Source of the DNA: Metallyticus violacea
Lineage: Eukaryota > Arthropoda > Insecta > Mantodea > Metallyticidae
NCBI GenBank assembly: GCA_030762175.1
Contig: CM060831.1
Span: 74,650,001 to 74,714,000, forward strand
Length of the DNA stretch: 64,000 bases
Reading direction: 5' to 3'
Shown here: positions 46,750 to 58,949 of the stretch, piece after piece
How positions within the stretch are numbered: position 1 is the stretch's first letter
Layout: each line of letters begins with the position of its first letter
Translations under genes and position numbers: made by a program
Notes under the pieces: generated by a model
Told to the model about the DNA's origin: nothing
Databases searched by the model: none
What the model saw: only the letters and a program-made list of their open reading frames with translations

Positions 46750-47404
46750 TACAGCTCATAACTCTAATAATATACACGATCCAGAATGAATTTCCTATCT
46801 TTAATGGTTCTAGGGAAAGATGTATCCACATATTGCGCAGGTACATATTCAGGCACAGAAACTACCGGCAAAATGGTCCATTCATTATCCTGTGAAGTAA
46901 TTTACCTAGAGAGCATGTGTCCATGAAATCTATAGAGATCGAATTGCAGTTGGCAATGCAGAGGATTCGTGTTCAAATTTTGCAAAATTAAGTTAATGCC
47001 ATGGATATATTATTGCATAAACTGTGAAGAAAGCTTACAACCTGTAAACATTAACCATTTTGTTTAGTTTATCTTGATGGCAATAGAATATCTTGTGTTC
47101 TCATAATTGCATTGTTGATTTTAAGATGTTTAATGTTCGTTGTTGATCCTCAAAGAATATTACAGCAGTACTGCATATCAGAGTACTAGCTAAAGTTATC
47201 TGACAAAGAAATTTCAACCAGGAAAGAAAACATTATCCAGAAACATGGAATAAGAATCGTTTTAACGAAGTTCAAGATAAAATTCTTAGTCTGAAAGGAC
47301 AAACTGTTTCGGAAAGAAAGCCTGAAGATAAATGTGGATGTGGATTGTGTTGCATCGACATTCAAAATATCTGCATATAACAAGTACACATTTCCTTATT
47401 CGAA
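46750..47404. other. AT-rich DNA, nothing recognised
   Basis: I see no coding or repeat resemblance. Confidence 0.4.
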
Positions 47405-48055
47405 GGTCCATAAGTCAATAAGTTTCCGGCCTAAACATTTTCTAGGTTTGATAAAGACAAAAACTATATTTCACTTTTCAATATAGTTACCCTTTATTGC
47501 AACACACTTCACACAATTTTGAATAAAAATTTAACTCCTTCCCCAAATAGTCAGAAGCATTGTCTGCAAAATGGGCATAAACAGCATTCATCACTTCTTC
47601 GTCACATTTAAATTTTCTTCCTTAAAGGTCCTTCTTGGGTTTTGAGGAGAAGAAATAGTCACTGGGAGCTAGATTTGGGCTATATGGTGGATGGTCGATC
47701 TCCTTGAAGCCACATTTCTTCACAGCTTCCTTTGCAACAAGACCTGTGTGCACAGGTTGGTTGTCGTGAAGAAGGCGCACAACACCACTTTCCTCGCCTT
47801 TTTTCTTTGATGGAAGCACATAGTCTGTGTAGTAGGCCAGCAGTGTACTCCCCATTTACTGTGATGTTCTTCTCCTTGAAGTCAATGAGGAATATTTCTT
47901 CACAGTCCCAATACCTTTAGAGGCAGTGCTTCGCCAGGTTTATGCCACTCCATTGATTCTCTTTTGGACAAGGGATCATAGTTTCATCTCCTGTAACAAT
48001 GGTTTGCAGAACTTCTCTCTTTCTCGTTGCCACGGCAGAGCTCCAAAAATGCTTG
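47405..48055 (-). mobile_element. Mariner element, 5'-truncated (copy C, same family as copy A)
   Basis: The low-coordinate end reads AAGGTCCATAAGTCAATAAG, the same terminus as copy A (GGTCCATAAG). Homology to copy A continues through the 3' untranslated and C-terminal coding region, then through the catalytic domain that copy A lacks. It is cut off near 48055, before the HTH region and the other inverted repeat. Confidence 0.8.
47530..48010 (-). pseudogene. Mariner transposase catalytic half with three aspartates preserved
   Basis: On the minus strand, IVTGDET carries the first catalytic Asp (about 47985). Then FDFKEKNIT-NGEY-like text leads to LLHDNQPVHT (second) and HPPYSPNLAPSDYFF (third). 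There are 34 residues between the second and third Asp, the mariner DD34D spacing. The C-terminus GRKFKCDEEVMNAVYAHF matches copy A. The longest single frame is 47622-47855; the rest is in other frames, so it is dead. The DNA-binding N-terminus is missing. Confidence 0.8.
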
Positions 48056-48059
48056 GCCA

Positions 48060-49395
48060 CATTTTGTATCCAGTATTCACATACACATTATTAGGCGGGT
48101 TGGTAGAGCAAGGATCCTATTTATTGTTTGTTATATATTTCTTGCATTACTAAATTGTGATCTTACTGTGTGTATCTATTCTGAAGAGTGAAAAACATTT
48201 TTTTTAAATAAATTCTCATAGCTACATTATTGAAGTTATTCACAAAATAGCTGGAAAATGGTACATAACAATCAGTTTTTTGAAACGTTTTCTTAATAGA
48301 AAAGTAAAAAAATTTACTAACTTATGTTGAAGAGCCACAATATCCCTTGAGGTATAATATTGAAACCAAATATTACATTCCGCCACACATGCAGTTCGAA
48401 GAGACAGTTTTACTTACTATCACATGCCAGCTCCAAAAATGCCCATATTACAGCTATTGATAATCTTTACAACGTGCATTAGATACCCCAAAATATTATA
48501 ATTCCCCTGCGGCGGTATTATTAATCCCATATTCTTCCATACAATGGTGGATATCGCAGTCTGAATGAAAACATTCCATGAATTTGTGATTGACCTGGCT
48601 GTTATCAGCAGGATGGTATTATCATTGTCATTGTCATTGTCTTATTTTCGACTGTTCACCTATTGGCTGAATCACATTGCAAAGAATTAGAATTAAAAGT
48701 ATACTGCTATGCTGCGAAGTTAGTTTCTCAGACACCTTCCCCCCCTTTTTTTCCTTCCCTTCACATTCAGCTCAAAATTTAAATGGAGCTTCCTTACTAT
48801 GTGTATCCAGTAACCCAGGTATTTGAATGAACAAAGGTTATTTTAATTAAAATCTTTTTTTTATATTGTAAAGTTTGAATTATTTTAAAATGATAACCAT
48901 ATGCCAGGTTGCGCTAGATGCATTCTGTAATGTATTCTCAATTTTTTTAAATGAAAGTTTTTACCTAATTTCGGTGTTTGTCGTTCGTGCGCCCAAGAGT
49001 TGATATAGTATTTTTGTTAAATGGGCCATTGTTTTAAACATTCATTTTATTAAAAGTATTACTAATGTTGTGAAATAAACTTGGTTTATTGCTACTGCAT
49101 GCATTTTTATTTCATGCTAAAAGGTTAATATGCTAAATTTGACATTTAGTTAATTAAATCACCATTCTTTTTTCAGATTGTTCAATCCCCTTCCAGAAAC
49201 ACGTCTAGCGGATTTTTTCTCCCGAACATTCGAACAAAGAACATTTTCAGACATCAACGGAAAACGTATTTATACACGATACAAAACGAATATAATATAT
49301 TTATCGAGTTATCTATGTATTTAAAAAGTAAAATTCATCCTTTATTTAGTAAGCCTAAAGAAGCAGTCTCATTGTTTGGGCAGAAAATGTCTCTA
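48060..49395. other. AT-rich DNA, nothing recognised
   Basis: I see no coding or repeat resemblance. Confidence 0.4.
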
Positions 49396-49399
49396 TGCC

Positions 49400-49645
49400 G
49401 CGCCATACTTGTCCCCTAGACCCAAGGTCGCGGGTTCAATGGATTTTTCAAGCGTAAAAAATCGTAAGTATGGCTTTCTTCGGAAGGAAAGTAAAGCCTT
49501 GGATCCCGTATCGTAGATACACGGCAGGTAAAAGAACCTCAAGCCTGAAAGAAGAGGGCTCTGAGCAAAATTTATCAGCCGTTTCACGCCCTGAATTGAT
49601 TGCTGATGACATGAGATGTTAAAGAGCGTCCGCGAATACAACAAA
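49400..49645 (+). mobile_element. SINE family I, copy 6 (damaged head)
   Basis: The A box is lost and the head is joined to the body by a deletion just after GCGGGTTCAA. The body is otherwise collinear, ending in GTTAAAGAGCGTCC with no A run. No target duplication is seen. Confidence 0.85.
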
Positions 49646-49975
49646 TTAATTATATCTCTTTAGGGGCGTTAATATGATCAATACCATTGCACAAACTCTC
49701 ACCATGGACCTCTTGATCGGAGATGAAACTACTTGCTTTAAAAATCACTTTTTCAGTAGCTCAAAGATGTACAAAGGTCCAAACTACATTTGTATGCCTT
49801 TTGTATGCCTTACGCCAGGTGTAATTGTACAACGTTTTAATTTCCTGACATACTTTATATGCAAAATCAACCATCAAGAACATCCACAGTGCATTTGTTG
49901 GGTTCCTTGTCCAGTTCCTATCCCATTTAAACCTCTTGTGCACATAAACTCGTGGCAAAAAAATGTATACATATA

Positions 49976-50480
49976 CAGGGGGAGCCAAAAATGTACACAC
50001 ACTTCAAACAAAGAAAAAATTGTGCTAACATAACAAAACTGAATTCATACAAACAGAAAATGATGAGCATTAATCATCTTAGACTTTTACAGTTACAACA
50101 GTTGCTCAAAATGCCCACCATCGGGGTCGATACACTTCTGAGTACGTTGAACTACTGATTGAGCAACGTTTGCGAAAGTGTCCTGAGCGATTGCAGCACA
50201 AACCGTTTCATTTTCTTCCCGAAGTTCTGCCAGTGTAGCTGGTTTTCTAAGGTATACAACATTTTAAGGTAGAATTCCAACGGTATTTGATCCGGAGAAC
50301 GCGCTGGAAACTCAATCGGACCTCTCCGTCCTATCCATTGCCTTGGAAGATTGTCATCAAGGTACGTACGTACATCTCGGTGTTAATGTGGTGGTGCACC
50401 ATCCTGTTGCATTCGGTACCATGGGTCTCAATTTTATATTAAATAGATATCTTTGTGAAAGTATGTATACATATTTTGAC
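49976..50480 (-). mobile_element. Family D transposon, internally deleted (copy D3)
   Basis: The 3' terminus at 49976 reads CAGGGGGAGCCAAAAATGTA and is preceded by TA. The 5' terminus near 50480, on the minus strand, reads GTATACATACTTTCACA and then GATATCTATTTAATAT, as in D1. Between them, minus-strand coding text gives QQDGAPPH, DVRTYLDDNLP, RQWIGRRGPIEFPARSPD and then PLEFYL. I count 41 residues between the Asp of DGAP and the acidic residue of PLEF, a DD41-type spacing. The N-terminal HTH and first catalytic region are deleted. The final ~320 bases match D4 closely. Confidence 0.7.
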
Positions 50481-50484
50481 ACTT

Positions 50485-51790
50485 TCGGTATAGCTCTCAT
50501 TGGGAGATTAAGCGGAAGAAGGGTTCAGAAGAATTTTATACTAACGAAGCTGTACAATCAGGATTTTAAGTACGCAAACATGGCACTAGAATGTATGAGA
50601 AAAAATATTAGAGACTTGCAAATTATCGCAGTATTATGACAATTGGCGGTCAATTTACGTCTAAATGTGATAAACCAAACATTTACTATTTGATTAGATG
50701 AAAGTATCATTTCTGTATGTGTTATGCACCTGCTTTCATACTCATAGAAAATGTTTTTGGAAGCAACCCTAGATCTGTATACGTCACCAATGGATATTTA
50801 TCGTTTAAATTAGCTTAGTTTGAAATTGCTGTCAGTTGTCACCAGATAGCTCGGTCATATTTTGAATGTAATTCATCTCATTATTCTGGAGGAAAGTAAT
50901 TACGTACAGCAGGTCAGTCTTCATTTCTATTGTTGTAGTAAATTCTGTAATTATGAATTCGGTTTTAAACACTGATTAGTACGTGCACCATTTCCTAAAT
51001 AGATTCCTAAATTTGTTTCTTCCTTCCACTGGAACAGTATCTCGCCTATGTATAAATTAAAAAATACGGGTGATAAGCTAAACTTTGTTTAAGCCTCTAA
51101 TTGAATTTAATAAAAGTATTAGTGCTAGTAAATGCCGGTAATTTAATTAACTACATTTTAAATTTAGTGATTACTCACATAACTTATCTACTATAGTTCT
51201 CAAAATGTCTTATCATTTCCACACTGAGTAACAATGACCTGTCGTTTGAGTGAGGTGCAGTCTGTTTGTGTCCGAGTCTCCGTCAAAACATTCCGAGGAG
51301 GAGGAACATTGGACACGCATTCTGGATGAACGTAAAGGTACGGAAGAGTGGAGGGGATCGAACAGAAGGAGATGGTTATGTTGGACACTGCTGGAGGAAG
51401 AGGAAGAGATAGGTAAATTTCATATGAAAGTGAGACAGCTCGGTTCTGAAAAGGCTGATAATCGAGGTCGAGTACGGGAGAAACAAATTGATCTTATCCA
51501 ACTGTGTGTTATTTATAATGAGATTTTTTCCTATTTTTATATGTATTATGAAGTTTTTTTAAAGTTCTTCTCCTTATATTTATTTTATTTTATTTGCATT
51601 TTTAATTTTGTATTATCTCATTTTATAATTGAATATTGAATTGTTTATAGCCTATTGCAAAATATAAAAACTAATAATTTGTACTAAACTAAACAGACCT
51701 AATATAAAACAAAAACACCCACGGTCCGTTGAACCCGCGTGCCTGTTGAAGTTATGTTGAATTGGTACCAATGTAATAAATACATTTCCA
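50485..51790. other. Unrecognised DNA
   Basis: A 129-codon plus frame at 51250-51639 is charged then hydrophobic and low-complexity, with no domain. The rest is AT-rich. Confidence 0.3.
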
Positions 51791-51796
51791 TTACAG

Positions 51797-51808
51797 CAAC
51801 TACTACTT

Positions 51809-51842
<34 letters not shown>

Positions 51843-51916
51843 TACTACTACTACTACTACTTCTACTACTACTACTTCTACTACTACTACTACTACTACT
51901 ACTACTATTACTACTT

Positions 51917-51951
<35 letters not shown>

Positions 51952-52050
51952 GCTACTTTTACTACTACTACTACTACTAATACTATTATTACTACTACTA
52001 CTATTATTACTACTGGTGCTACTACTACAACTACTACTACTACTACATTT
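51797..52050. repeat. ACT trinucleotide array of about 250 bp
   Basis: ACT/TAC units are interrupted by TTCTAC and ATTATT variants. It has the same motif as the array at 17180 but on the opposite strand. Poly-Thr and poly-Val frames here are artefacts. Confidence 0.92.
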
Positions 52051-52054
52051 GACT

Positions 52055-54230
52055 CATTACTAACACACGTCACATCGCAACATTGATCCATATTGATTGA
52101 AGCGTCTGAGATCATTGATCCCCATTTTCAAAATACTTAGTGTCAAGCCCCTTTTTTCTCTATTGTACTCTCTTCTAATTTTTTGTATGAGTTTGTATTA
52201 GATTCAGACAATTTTTGATACTATTTTTTTTCATGTATTTTATGTCATTTTTAATGTGTTGTGGTTTCTACCTTACGATTTACATTACGATGTAAGATAT
52301 TATATTCATTTATTTTACATATCCATGTCCTAGAATTCTCTGGCAACGGCGTATATAACACAGCTTCTGTAGCATTTTATACATAACGTTTTTAAAAGTG
52401 ACTGATTTTTAGCAAAATCTTCGCCGTTTTATTTTCATTGCTGCAAGTATCAATTTTAATAAAGTGTTTAATGGTATTGACATCGAACTGAGCATTGCAC
52501 ACGTATTTAATTACATAGTAATCAGTACGACGTCTCAAATAAAATGACTTAAAACTCAGTTTAATTGAAAATAATGTTAAAATGTAATATTTTATTATAT
52601 TGAAAATTTCTTTACTTAAATTATTTATGCGCATTTAGAATGTTATATGTAACGGGTAAGTTGCTCACAAAAGAACGAGGATGAACCTTAAGTTATGTAC
52701 GAATATCACTTGCTACAGTAGTTCCTTCCAAGGAAAGACTGGTCATTGGTAATATTCCACAATAACCTACATTTTAATTTCTATAACTACGTCTTGTTAA
52801 ATTCGAAAATCACTTTAGATTAAAAAAAATGGAATTTTTACAGCACGAAGGGAAAATAACACCGAATTATATATCTTTATTTTCTGAGTAAAAGAGCTCT
52901 TTCGTGCATATAAATATTACAAAACACTGAAAATATAAAATATATAATTAATTGCTACTTAGTATCAAAGGGAATTAACAGATTGAAAAAATAAATTACA
53001 TGCTAAGATGTTATACGTGTCTTTTAATTACATTTGGTTTGAATACCGGTAGATGGTTTTTAGAAAAGAGCAGAAGCAGCAACAGGAAAGAAGAAGCATT
53101 TGGAGAGTCTAACAGAAAATAGTAAGCCGGTAAGCACTGCTAAGTGAACGTTCTATATCAGTGGCTGGGTAAGGACAAGAAAGCCTAAAAACAACAGCGA
53201 GAACATGTTCTGTTAGCCAATTCCAGATCAACGAGCCAAGCCGCTAACATTCCGGTAGCTGCAGTCGCGTAATGAGCGTAAGTGAATGAAAATGGCATGA
53301 CAATGATAGCAAGAGATTAAAATTAGCTTCACAGCGTATAATTATTTACACACACGCAGCACATCACAGCGAGCAAGCCAATCAGTTCCAGATATTGCCT
53401 TCAGCTCACTCAATAATGCCAACGGATTCATCTATGTGGCTATTGGGCTTGCACTATCGTCCAATTTACCACAGCGCTCAGAGCATTCTTTTGGCATGCT
53501 AGGTTGGACGAGCGTTATGAGACCGGGCAGGAGAGAGAGCGAGATCTGGGTTACCTCGATTTGTACGCATGCGCGAGTAAGTAACTTGAGAGCGTGACTT
53601 AGATAGGTATAACCGCAGTGCTTCTGCGGGTAACCGAAACATGCTCTGTTTGGCTAATGCTTTGTGCTGCAAATGATAGCAAGTCAGATATAGTGCCACC
53701 ATTTTGTTTTGTTGTAGTTTCCAGTCTCTATATTACCTCCTATGTAAGAACGAATGCATGTAAGAGAAAGGCTGAATGCTTGTCCACCTCAGGGATAAGT
53801 TTAAAATGTAACTGATAAAAACTGATGATAAAAGTCACCATAAAGTCATTCTCGCTATTAATTTTATTAACTATTTATTGGTCTTTAAAATACGGCTTCC
53901 TAAACTTCATAGAGAGTATAACATTGGAGCTGTTAGTGAGATATATTTATCTTTGAATGTTAAGAGTAAATAAAACTTCGCTTTTTATGTATCAGATCTT
54001 GCAGATCAGAGTCAGATAGGAAAAATTCGAGTTCATGTGAGCGATTGAACCACAGAACATCGCTTACCGTGCTGATGTCTTATATCTGATCTACTGTGGC
54101 CTGTCAAGTATTAATGCAAATCTCTCAATACACATACATACATCTCGAACATACATAAATGAAAAGTAAAAACTCTTCTGCTAAAAATAACAAGAACTAA
54201 AGAAGCAATACACTTGAATATTAGCACAAA
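52055..54230. other. Unrecognised DNA with a balanced block
   Basis: Bases 53180-53660 are less AT-rich. GAACATGTTCTGTTAGCCAA near 53200 and GAAACATGCTCTG-TTGGCTAA near 53637 look like distant copies of one motif. No coding resemblance. Confidence 0.3.
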
Positions 54231-54234
54231 TATA

Positions 54235-54310
54235 CTATATTTCGAGTCACTTGTGCTCTTCTTCAAAGGTAAAAGACAAGTGACGGTGGTAAAAGTAAAT
54301 AATTAAATCT
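54235..54310 (-). mobile_element. Penelope-like element 3' terminal fragment
   Basis: TATATTTCGAGTCACTTGTG through AAGACAAGTGACGGTGGTAA and AAGTAAATA parallels 4446-4510 beside Penelope copy 1. No coding part adjoins it, and copy 2 starts 1.3 kb further on. Confidence 0.5.
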
Positions 54311-54314
54311 TGAA

Positions 54315-55640
54315 GGTAAAGAGGTAAAACAAGCAAAAAGGGAAAAAGGGCGGGGAAGGAAGAATAAGAAAGGGGATATATTGAGAAAATTGGAAAAAAT
54401 TGAAAGCAATAATAGCAAAGTGAAAAGGGGAACGTTAACACGTGAAGAAAGATTGGGAGGCGACGTAGGACAAACGCCTCGTGTGCTGACGTTTGTTATA
54501 TCAAGCCTCACGTTTCGGCGCCAGTTTGAAGCAGGATTGTTGACGAGGGGTGAAAATTGGGCTGTATGGAAGCTGTGTGAATTAATTTAAGCCCGCTGAT
54601 CGCAGATTTCACCATGGCTGCTACAGACCATCAACTTTGCTTCCAAGAGACTCTATCCGCTAATTTCTGGCAGCTGTAAGATATTCAGAACGGGAATTTG
54701 ATGTGTAATTCGCCAATAAATAACGCCTGATGATTTAGTTACAGAGGATGTTTATTCTCCCAAATATAAATAATCAGATCTCTCGCGGATCACAGGCAAG
54801 GTAAACTTGGCAAACGCGTAACTTTGATTGCTTTCACCCAATGGTACCTAATATAAAGAAGGTGATGCATCAATAGAATTTCATGTAGCACAAGTGTGCT
54901 ACATGCAGCTCGAGTGTTGATAGATGGTCGAACCTTGTTGACGCTGGATATTGCACCTCAGACTTTGGTCGTTGTTCCTCTAACTGCTCGGGCGACGCGG
55001 CAATACCATCTTGGCCAGGAGAATTTTGAGATTGTCTCCTTTGAGGCAATATTTCTTATATACTCTAGAAAAACTGACGTTTACACCACAAAAGCGACAT
55101 GGAGTTTTCGCGCCAGTTCCCATTTCACCATCCTAATAAGCTGATATATCATGGAAATCCATTCCTATTTGCTGGACAAATTTTGGCAGAGCACATGTTA
55201 CACTAATCGTCATTGAGCTCACTTTAAAGAAATTTTACACGTTATTTCAATGCCCTACGAATGAGCATCTGTAACTTCCCGAGCGAAAATAGCTGGCTTA
55301 TATGCCTAAAGCATGGCGAACCCTATACTCGCTTTATTCCTGAAGCGTTTAGTTTCTATTGTGTGATTTTTGCCAAGACTTTCTATTTTTAGAGAAAGAC
55401 CTTGCTTTGCTATATATAATATTACATGTTATCTCTTAAATATTACAAAAAGCACACATTATACACATTATGCTCAGTCCTAAACGCTATACCACCTTAA
55501 CTCTACATACATGAATTTTGTCATCGAAGTTGCCTATATACAGAAAGTACAACATACCTGTAAGAAATCACAGAATCGTTCATATAACATTATAAATATT
55601 AATTATTTCAATTACTCTCCCTCTGAGGTAACGTTCGGGG
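54315..55640. other. Unrecognised DNA
   Basis: Bases 54315-54420 are purine-rich on the plus strand. Bases 54430-54660 and 54890-55140 are balanced in composition and hold frames without recognisable domains. Confidence 0.3.
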
Positions 55641-55644
55641 AAAT

Positions 55645-56450
55645 GAGTCGTTAAGTGTTAAATTAAATGCATCATCGAAATCCTGAAAGTGGGACAGGGC
55701 ATGTTGGGCAACTGGCAAGGGAGACTTGGTTTTAACAGAAAGTCTATGATTGTAAGAACAATAGCACAAAAAATATAGGTATCATATATACGATATGAAT
55801 ACATCATCAACATATCACAACTATAATAATGGTTTAAAAGGCTCTGACTTATGAAATTCCTCCTCTAAGTGAGCCATAAAAAGATTGGCTTAAGATTATG
55901 GTATACATTGAAGCACCATTAATTTGTAATTAATGGGATAATTAATTTGAATGGGGTGTGAGGTGGTGATCGAGAGTACGGAAATGTCATTGTAGAGAAC
56001 ATTAGTATATAGTGACGCCACATCAATAGTGGCCAGAAGTATATTATGATGTACCGTAGAGTCAACTTTCTTAATCATACTCAAAAAATGATAGAAATCT
56101 TTGATATAAACAAATGGCTGTAACCAAAATGTGTTTCATGGGGAAACTGTAACTGGCTACTACTGAGCGGCCTGGATAGCTCTTTTTATGAATTGTAGGT
56201 AAAAAAAAAATGTATGGTGGAAGTACGAGAGGCAATAGACGTAGAGATATCTTGGGGACTAAGCCCTTCTGCAGTATCAGAGGAAGCGATAAACGAAGGG
56301 ATATTTTGATTAAACTCGACGGTAGGTCGGAAGACAAATAATTCATGATAAGTGACATCATCAAGTTGTCAGTAATCTTCGGCATTGGAAGAAAATATCC
56401 CGTAATACCAATTCCTTGTCAAATGGAGGTATTATTGGGTCACGATTAAT
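55645..56450 (-). mobile_element. Penelope-like retroelement with internal deletion (copy 2)
   Basis: On the minus strand, FLPTIHKKSYPGRSVVASYS (N-terminal RT motif, in the 56071-56385 frame) leads to LATIDVASLYTNV, the motif with the first catalytic Asp (55896-56084). A decayed L-EEEF-KSEP / YVDD segment follows (about 55790-55880). The text then jumps to the endonuclease-region sequence (SVKTKSPLPVAQHALSHFQD and so on, about 55650-55750). Relative to copy 1 about 1 kb is missing between them. Copy 2 retains the RT part that copy 1 lacks. Confidence 0.75.
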
Positions 56451-56579
56451 AGGCAGCCTTTTTAATATTCATTTCTCTCACGAAGCCTATTAGAAATGCT
56501 GCCAGTTTTGTCTGTCTCAACAAATAGCACATATTCCCTGCCCATCCTTATCTGTTACTTTACCCGCAGTCTAATTAAT

Positions 56580-57000
56580 GCTTGACGTGAGAACATGTGG
56601 AATGTATACATCTCTCTGCTTCATCTTATTTTGAGTTCTTTGCCTAAACTGAACGATATTTTCTCTCTGCATTCAGCCTTTATATTCTCCTGGTTAATTT
56701 TCGCTAGTGTTTTTTTGTACCTTGCTTCAAACATAATTACGATTTCCCTTACTCCCTTCTCCCATACCCATTCCAATGCTTTCTAATAATCTCCAAGCGT
56801 CAATACTTCATTATTTTTATTTTACAGTTAATAATCTAATGTCTCTAAAGCCCCACAGGTGTCTGTATTCTTCCCTACTGCTAAAATTCCCTTTAGAAAC
56901 TCATTTTGGACTTTGTTCAGTCGGTCCGCTATCTCTCAGCTCCATATCTCATAACAATAGAACATGACAGCGCCTACCATGACGCTAAACATATTCTCCA
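56580..57000 (-). pseudogene. LINE reverse-transcriptase C-terminal remnant
   Basis: The minus strand gives MVGAVMFYCYEIWS, then RLNKVQNEFLKGILAVG, then ALEWVWEKGVREIVIMFE and RYKKTLAKI. This order, V--GVM-YG-EIWG then ---VQ--FL--ILGV--NTP, is common just after the RT domain of insect non-LTR elements. Stops interrupt it and no catalytic box is present, so the clade cannot be assigned. Confidence 0.45.
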
Positions 57001-57199
57001 TAATAGTTACAAGAATATCAGGTATGCGTGACAACAGGTGACATTATCCCTCGGGCTTTGTATGACGCCGCGTCTACGTGTTTAAACTAACTTCCATTCA
57101 CACAACAGTAACACCTCTTCCTCCTTTAGGGCGTATCAGTTACAGATCGGGACGTGCCGCAGTGACCTCCGCTTCCTCTACTTCCGTCTTACGACTTCA

Positions 57200-57390
57200 C
57201 TGATAAAGACAGTATTGCAGGGAGGCATGTGATCAGCATGCCGGCACACTGCCAACTTTCCATCAGGCAGCTCCCCAATTATTTCACAAGGCTGGATGAA
57301 TCCCGTTCCATTCCTCCCTAACTTAGAATAGTTACCGAGAATTGAACCCGGAATCTTCCAGATAGCTGTCAGCAAGGTGTTAAAGAATTA
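57200..57390 (-). mobile_element. tRNA-derived SINE-like remnant
   Basis: On the plus strand GTTACCGAGAATTGAACCCG followed by GAATCTTCCA is the reverse complement of a tRNA T arm (GGGTTCAATTC). The body GAGGCATGTGATCAGCATGC has the look of an insect SINE body. No second copy was recognised in the window. Confidence 0.4.
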
Positions 57391-57394
57391 CGCT

Positions 57395-58945
57395 TAGATG
57401 TCTAAATATTTTACTTTCTCTACTTTATTTTCATTTCTCATGGAAAAACGAAAAATAAGGTTCATAATGCATTGGACTGAATTTAATAATAAAATTTCGA
57501 AAAAAGAAATATGAGTTTCACGCTCAATTAGATAAGTTTGTAGTTAGCATATCTCATAACAAAGTAAATTAAATTTTGACTAGAGTGTCGAGCGTACATT
57601 ATATAATGGTGTTTCCCCCGTAATTTTGACTGGTGCAGAAAGGATCACTCAGTAGATGATTTTTGGAAGAAATGTTCAGACTGGTTGAAAAAAGAAATAC
57701 TAAGTTCAATTTCACCCACGCTATGCTCCTAAAATCAGAAAACCAGGCCATTTTTCAAAATAATTTGAAGAGTTAATGCAGAAAAGCAAAAGAAGAAAAA
57801 TTAAAGCCTTATGGGTTAGTGCTAGTTCATCAGAGGTTGTGAATGCAACCCCTAGGCATATAAGGGCACCAGAAGACAATTCATTGGCCAAAATATTAAA
57901 AAAACCAGGGCACCAACACCAATAAAGGGATTGGCAAATAGGAAAAGTGGACAAGAGTTAAGAAAAAAGTCACTGGAAGAATTTAGGCAAAGTAGTTCAA
58001 GCATCGATATATGAGAATTAGAAAATGAGCTACTAAGCACAACCGTGATTTATAACCTAGCTATCATCTATTTTGAGTGTTAACCAGCTTAATTGTAAAA
58101 GCAATATCATCTGGTCACGCAATTGAGAGTTCATTGTGCCAAACTATACTGCTGCGAAACAGCAAGTTTTCATGTCATGAACTAACCACAAAACACTTAT
58201 CTATGGCTCTTACGCATTAACAACATATATTAGGCCCATTGGAGATCTTTCAAAAGTAGCCCATATATAAATACAGGGAACTTCATACCAGAAACTCTAA
58301 AAACATTTATAATGTTTATCTATTCCATATACTACTACTGAGCTCTAATTCAGTACTTTTCAGCACAGGTCTTCCTAAAAAGGAAAGGCAGGTGTCTCAG
58401 AAAGTGATTAATCTTTAGTTATGTCCCAGGACGAAATGAAATAGGAAAAGGAAGAAGGCGAAGCATCTGAATTAGAAAATGAATAAATATTTAATTGTAA
58501 GTAGCTTTCTTTAGAAACTAAAATAGCATTGATTACAATTGACTTTTAAATTATTTAAAGTTATGCATGAAAATATTTCAATATTATGAAAATAAAATAT
58601 TTTTGCCTTCTTTTTTTTTCCTAGTCTGGACCACTGTCGTTCTTTGAGACAACGCATTGTCTTCTGTTGTAATAAAAACATTAATCTGTTTGTGCTTATG
58701 TCCTCGGGGACAATTTCTTTTGTTCAGTAGCTTGCTACTTATGTGAACCATGTCTCTGTAAGTAGTATAATGCACAGTATGTAAAATGTATTGGACATCT
58801 GTGACCAACGACAATATTCCACTGTCTCTTACCTTATCTGGCTCTAGTCGGTATCCAATACGGCTTACACCTTATATGCTGCTTTGAAACATCGAGTACA
58901 AGTATAGGATCTCCTACTTATATTGTACTATAGTATAGCACCGCC
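57395..58945. other. Unrecognised DNA
   Basis: Bases 57660-58040 contain a Lys/Arg-rich plus-strand reading (QKSKRRKIKALWVSA) that loosely resembles the charged tail of DDE_1 transposases. It is too weak to call. Confidence 0.3.
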
Positions 58946-58949
58946 GGTA

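Noticed and set aside
51699..52115. Poly-valine and poly-threonine proteins
   Set aside because: They are translations of the ACT array; the same applies to the frame at 17174-17401.
57660..58040. DDE_1 transposase tail
   Set aside because: Only a Lys-rich stretch with no conserved Cys or Trp pattern, so it was not called.
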